The notes beneath the pieces were generated by a model, which saw only the letters and a program-made list of their open reading frames with translations, was not told the origin of the DNA and did no database searches. This document shows positions 10,930 through 14,182 of a stretch of DNA of 14,182 nt, piece by piece (positions within the stretch are counted from its first letter, which is position 1; each line of letters opens with the position of its first letter). Source of the DNA: JAAERC01 sp032123495 (GTDB lineage: Bacteria > Zixibacteria > MSB-5A5 > GN15 > PGXB01); contig JAQBFG010000090.1 of the NCBI GenBank assembly GCA_032123495.1, forward strand, positions 1-14,182, written 5' to 3'. The translations under genes and the position numbers were made by a program.

Positions 10930-12135
10930 CTATTCTAATATTTTCGCAACAACGCCAGCACCGACAGTACGACCGCCCTCACGAATAGCAAAACGAAGAC
11001 CTTCTTCCATGGCAATCGGAGTAATCAATTCACCCTCAAAGGAGATCTTATCGCCAGGCATAACCATCTCAACATTATCAGGAAGTTTCACCGTCCCGGT
11101 AACATCAGTCGTCCGGAAATAAAACTGCGGACGATAACCCTTGAAAAACGGGGTATGACGACCACCCTCTTCTTTACTCAAAATATAAACCTCAGCCGAA
11201 AACTTCGTATGAGGTTTGATCGAACCTGGTTTGGCCAAAACCATGCCACGCTCGATGGCGTCTTTATCAACACCACGAAGCAAACAACCAATATTATCTC
11301 CAGCTTCGGCATAATCCATGATCTTACGGAACATCTCAACACCGGTGCAAACTGTTTTGCGGGTATCGCGGATTCCGACGATCTCAAGATTGTCACTCAT
11401 ATTAACCTGACCACGCTCAACACGACCAGTAGCAACCGTACCACGACCGGTGATCGAGAAAACATCCTCAACTGGCATCAAAAACGGTTTGTCTTTGTCA
11501 CGCTGAGGTTGTGGAATATAATTATCAATCGCATCAACCAATTCATAAACCGATTTAAACGAATCATCTTCTTTAGTATCAGGATTAGAAGCGGCGTTTA
11601 AAGCCTGCAGGGCACTACCACGAATAACCGGGATATCATCACCAGGAAATTCATATTTGGTAAGAAGCTCGCGAACCTCAAGTTCGACCAGATCCAGAAG
11701 TTCCGGATCATCAACCATATCAACTTTGTTCATGTAAACAATGATATAAGGAACACCAACCTGACGAGCCAGCAAAATATGCTCGCGGGTCTGGGGCATC
11801 GGACCATCGGCCGCCGAAACGACCAGTATCGCACCATCCATCTGTGCCGCACCAGTGATCATATTCTTGATATAATCGGCGTGACCAGGACAGTCAACAT
11901 GAGCATAATGACGCTTGTCTGATTCATACTCAACATGAGCAGTCGCAATCGTGATACCGCGTTCCCGTTCTTCCGGCGCATTATCAATCGAGTCAAACGA
12001 ACGTATCTCAGAGAGACCTTTACGACTCAAAATCATCGTCATCGCAGCCGTTAAGGTTGTCTTACCATGATCAACATGCCCGATTGTGCCGACATTAACA
12101 TGCGGCTTATTCCTGACAAATTTCTCCTTCGCCAT
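10930..12135 (-). CDS. tuf: Elongation factor Tu
   Basis: EF-Tu is the GTPase that delivers aminoacyl-tRNA to the ribosome A site. The 401 residues include all G motifs: GHVDHGKT at 19-26, RGITIATAHVEY in switch I, DCPGH and NKVD. Domain II (PVEDVFSITGRGTVATGRVERG) and domain III (GGRHTPFFKGYRPQFYFRTTDVTG) follow. The start is ATG at 12135 with AAGGAG 10 nt upstream; a TTG at 12144 lies 1 nt from that site and is unlikely. Switch I has IATAHV where E. coli has INTSHV, a substitution also found in other bacteria. It lies 28 nt after fusA and continues into rpmG. Confidence 0.98.
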   Translation of the reverse strand: MAKEKFVRNKPHVNVGTIGHVDHGKTTLTAAMTMILSRKGLSEIRSFDSIDNAPEERERGITIATAHVEYESDKRHYAHVDCPGHADYIKNMITGAAQMDGAILVVSAADGPMPQTREHILLARQVGVPYIIVYMNKVDMVDDPELLDLVELEVRELLTKYEFPGDDIPVIRGSALQALNAASNPDTKEDDSFKSVYELVDAIDNYIPQPQRDKDKPFLMPVEDVFSITGRGTVATGRVERGQVNMSDNLEIVGIRDTRKTVCTGVEMFRKIMDYAEAGDNIGCLLRGVDKDAIERGMVLAKPGSIKPHTKFSAEVYILSKEEGGRHTPFFKGYRPQFYFRTTDVTGTVKLPDNVEMVMPGDKISFEGELITPIAMEEGLRFAIREGGRTVGAGVVAKILE

Positions 12136-12163
12136 TGTCTTCAAACTCCTTCTCTATCTCAAT

Positions 12164-14182
12164 CTACATTATATTCGCAAACATTTTTTTCGAAACAGCT
12201 TCAGGCAGCGGTGAATAACTGAAAAATTGCATCGTATAGGCACCGCGACCCTGAGTCAAATTTCTCAGTGCGGTAGCATAACCAAACATCTCCGCCAGCG
12301 GCATCATAGCCGTTATTGCCTGCACTTTATTCCTTGGTACCATTCCATTTATTTTTCCGCGCCTTAAATTCAAATCGCCAACAACGCTCCCCATATAGTC
12401 GTCCCTACAAATCACTTCAACCTTCATTATCGGCTCGAGTACTACCGGCTTTGCCTTCCTCATACCATCTTTGAAAGCCATTGAAGCAGCAACCTGATAA
12501 GCCATCTCGGAAGAATCAACAGAATGATATGAGCCGTCAAATAATGAAGTTTTGATCCCGGTTACCGGGTAACCGCCGATCACTCCGGTTGTCATCGCAT
12601 CTTTGAGGCCCTTTTCCACAGCCGGTATAAATTCAAGAGGAATCGTATTTCCCTTAATTTCATTCTTAAAACCGAAAACGGTTCCGTTTTGAGCCGGTTC
12701 AAGACGAATCTTAACATGGCCATATTGACCCTTGCCACCAGACTGCCTGACAAACTTTCCTTCGGTTTCAACTGTCTCGGTAATAGTTTCTTTATAGGCA
12801 ACCGATGGTTTCCCGATATTGGCATGAACATTAAATTCACGGATCAAACGATCAATTAAAATATCGAGATGCAATTCGCCCATCCCAGAAATAATTGTCT
12901 GACCGGTTTCTTCATTATATTTAACTATAAAGGTCGGATCCTCTTCCTCAAGTTTTTGAAGCGAATCAGCCAGCTTATCATGGTCAGCCTGAGATTTAGG
13001 CTCAATAGCAACAAATATAACCGGTTCTGGAAATTTCATCACCTCCAGAACTATTGGGTCTTTGGCACTACAGAGGGTATCCCCAGTAGTCGTCTTTCTA
13101 AAACCAATAATAGCGACAATATCACCGGTGGAAGCGACCGGAACATCGGCTCGCTTATTGGAATGCATTTTTAATATCCGCCCAACCCTCTCTTTGATTC
13201 CTGAGGTGGGATTAAATATATAACTACCGGTTGTTATTTCACCAGAATATACTCTGACATAACAAAGTTTGCCAGCGTGAGGATCGGTTGCAATTTTAAA
13301 GGCTAATGCCGCCAGCGGTTCGGATGAATCAGGTGACCTTTGTAATTCTTTTTTACCATCAGGCGAGACCCCTTTAACAGGAGGAAGATCACTTGGTGCA
13401 GGCAAATAATCGACAATAGCGTCAAGCAGCCTTTGGATACCTTTATTTTTTAATGACGAACCTACCAAAACCGGGACCAGCGAACAATTGATCACTGCCT
13501 GCCTGAGCGCCCTGATTATATTGGCGGAGTCTATTTCCTCATTATTAAGAAATTGCTCAAGGAGTTTATCATCGTAGTCGGAAATAGCTTCCAATAAATT
13601 TTCGCGGGCGGCAGTAGCAGCATCCAGCATCTCTTCAGGAATCGGATTTTCGGTGAAAGTGGCTCCCTGATTGCTCTCGTCATATATCCTATAATTCATA
13701 TCGATCAAATCAATAATGCCACTAAAGTTGTCTTCCTTACCAACCGGAAGCTGAATTGGGACCGGATTTAAGGTCAATTTTTCGTTCATATCCGCCAGCG
13801 TTCTATCAAAATCGGCACCGATTCGATCCATCTTATTAACATATGCAATTCTTGGAACATGATATTTATCGGCCTGAAACCAAACCGTCTCCGATTGTGG
13901 CTCAACGCCGCCAACGGCACAAAAAATAGCCAATGCGCCATCCAAAACTCTTAATGATCTTTCAACTTCCATGGTAAAATCTACGTGGCCGGGAGTATCA
14001 ATGATATTAATTTCGTGTTTACGCCAAAAGCAGGTAGTCGCCGCTGAGGTTATAGTAATACCTCTCTCCTTTTCCTGCTCCATCCAATCCATCGTGGCAG
14101 CACCATCATCAACTTCGCCAATACGATGAGTTTTTCCGGTATAATAAAGAATACGCTCGGTCGTAGTCGTCTTACCGGCATC
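12164..14182 (-). CDS. fusA: Elongation factor G (5' end cut off by window)
   Basis: EF-G is the translocation and ribosome-recycling GTPase. 672 residues are visible; the window begins inside the P-loop at DAGKTTTTER, so about 20 N-terminal residues and the start codon are missing. The frame is open to the edge: the ATG at 14092 is internal (MDWMEQEKERGITIT, switch I). DTPGHVDF, NKMD and GSSLKNKG complete the G domain, with domain II near FKIATDPHAGKLCYVRVYSG. Domain IV carries RQSGGKGQYGHVKI, and domain V ends with PLAEMFGYATALRNLTQGRGAYTMQF. It reads as canonical EF-G rather than a diverged paralogue. In many genomes rpsL and rpsG lie upstream of fusA; that part is outside the window. Confidence 0.97.
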   Translation of the reverse strand, partial: DAGKTTTTERILYYTGKTHRIGEVDDGAATMDWMEQEKERGITITSAATTCFWRKHEINIIDTPGHVDFTMEVERSLRVLDGALAIFCAVGGVEPQSETVWFQADKYHVPRIAYVNKMDRIGADFDRTLADMNEKLTLNPVPIQLPVGKEDNFSGIIDLIDMNYRIYDESNQGATFTENPIPEEMLDAATAARENLLEAISDYDDKLLEQFLNNEEIDSANIIRALRQAVINCSLVPVLVGSSLKNKGIQRLLDAIVDYLPAPSDLPPVKGVSPDGKKELQRSPDSSEPLAALAFKIATDPHAGKLCYVRVYSGEITTGSYIFNPTSGIKERVGRILKMHSNKRADVPVASTGDIVAIIGFRKTTTGDTLCSAKDPIVLEVMKFPEPVIFVAIEPKSQADHDKLADSLQKLEEEDPTFIVKYNEETGQTIISGMGELHLDILIDRLIREFNVHANIGKPSVAYKETITETVETEGKFVRQSGGKGQYGHVKIRLEPAQNGTVFGFKNEIKGNTIPLEFIPAVEKGLKDAMTTGVIGGYPVTGIKTSLFDGSYHSVDSSEMAYQVAASMAFKDGMRKAKPVVLEPIMKVEVICRDDYMGSVVGDLNLRRGKINGMVPRNKVQAITAMMPLAEMFGYATALRNLTQGRGAYTMQFFSYSPLPEAVSKKMFANIM

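Noticed and set aside
12136..12144. Longer EF-Tu start at a TTG three codons upstream
   Set aside because: That TTG is 1 nt from the AAGGAG ribosome-binding site; the ATG at 12135 gives the conserved MAKEKF start.

Overview
This window is a stretch of the conserved translation/transcription gene cluster of a Gram-negative bacterium, with every real gene on the minus strand. Reading downstream (from position 14182 towards 1) the order is fusA (5' end cut off), tuf, rpmG, tRNA-Trp, secE, nusG, rplK, rplA, rplJ, rplL, rpoB, rpoC (3' end cut off). There are no mobile elements, phage genes, CRISPR arrays or unknown protein families, and nothing here amounts to a new biological system.

Organism: base composition looks moderate (low to mid 40s % GC by eye, not computed). 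RpoC, RpoB and EF-Tu read most like the Fibrobacteres-Chlorobi-Bacteroidetes (FCB) superphylum or neighbouring uncultured phyla. Examples are the RpoC stretch with GPELKLGECGLPKNM, the extra residues after MRGLMAKP in RpoC, and RSFDSIDNAPEE in EF-Tu. The RpoC trigger-loop insert (SI3 type) is intact, which argues against Firmicutes and Actinobacteria. The assignment rests on remembered family patterns, not on a tree.

Layout: 10930-14182 holds elongation factors EF-G and EF-Tu. 10668-10913 holds ribosomal protein L33 and a Trp tRNA without an encoded CCA. 9904-10642 holds SecE (translocon) and NusG (elongation factor). 7640-9866 holds the L11, L1, L10 and L7/L12 genes, which form the ribosomal GTPase-activating stalk and the L1 stalk. 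1-7374 holds the beta and beta' subunits of RNA polymerase. Gaps are 11-77 nt except rplJ-rplL (129 nt) and rplL-rpoB (265 nt); both larger gaps contain inverted repeats that could fold in the transcript. No intrinsic terminator or convincing promoter was seen, so the set could be one long transcript driven from upstream of fusA, with processing or attenuation in the two structured gaps.

Functional logic: the L11/L10/L12 stalk recruits and activates EF-Tu and EF-G; NusG links RNA polymerase to the ribosome or Rho; SecE serves protein export. The features worth a second look are the two structured gaps, the missing L10 leader before rplJ, a short ORF bridging the rpoB stop and rpoC start, the joining of fusA-tuf to the secE-rpoBC cluster, and frequent non-ATG starts (TTG for secE, rplK and rpoB; GTG for rplL).
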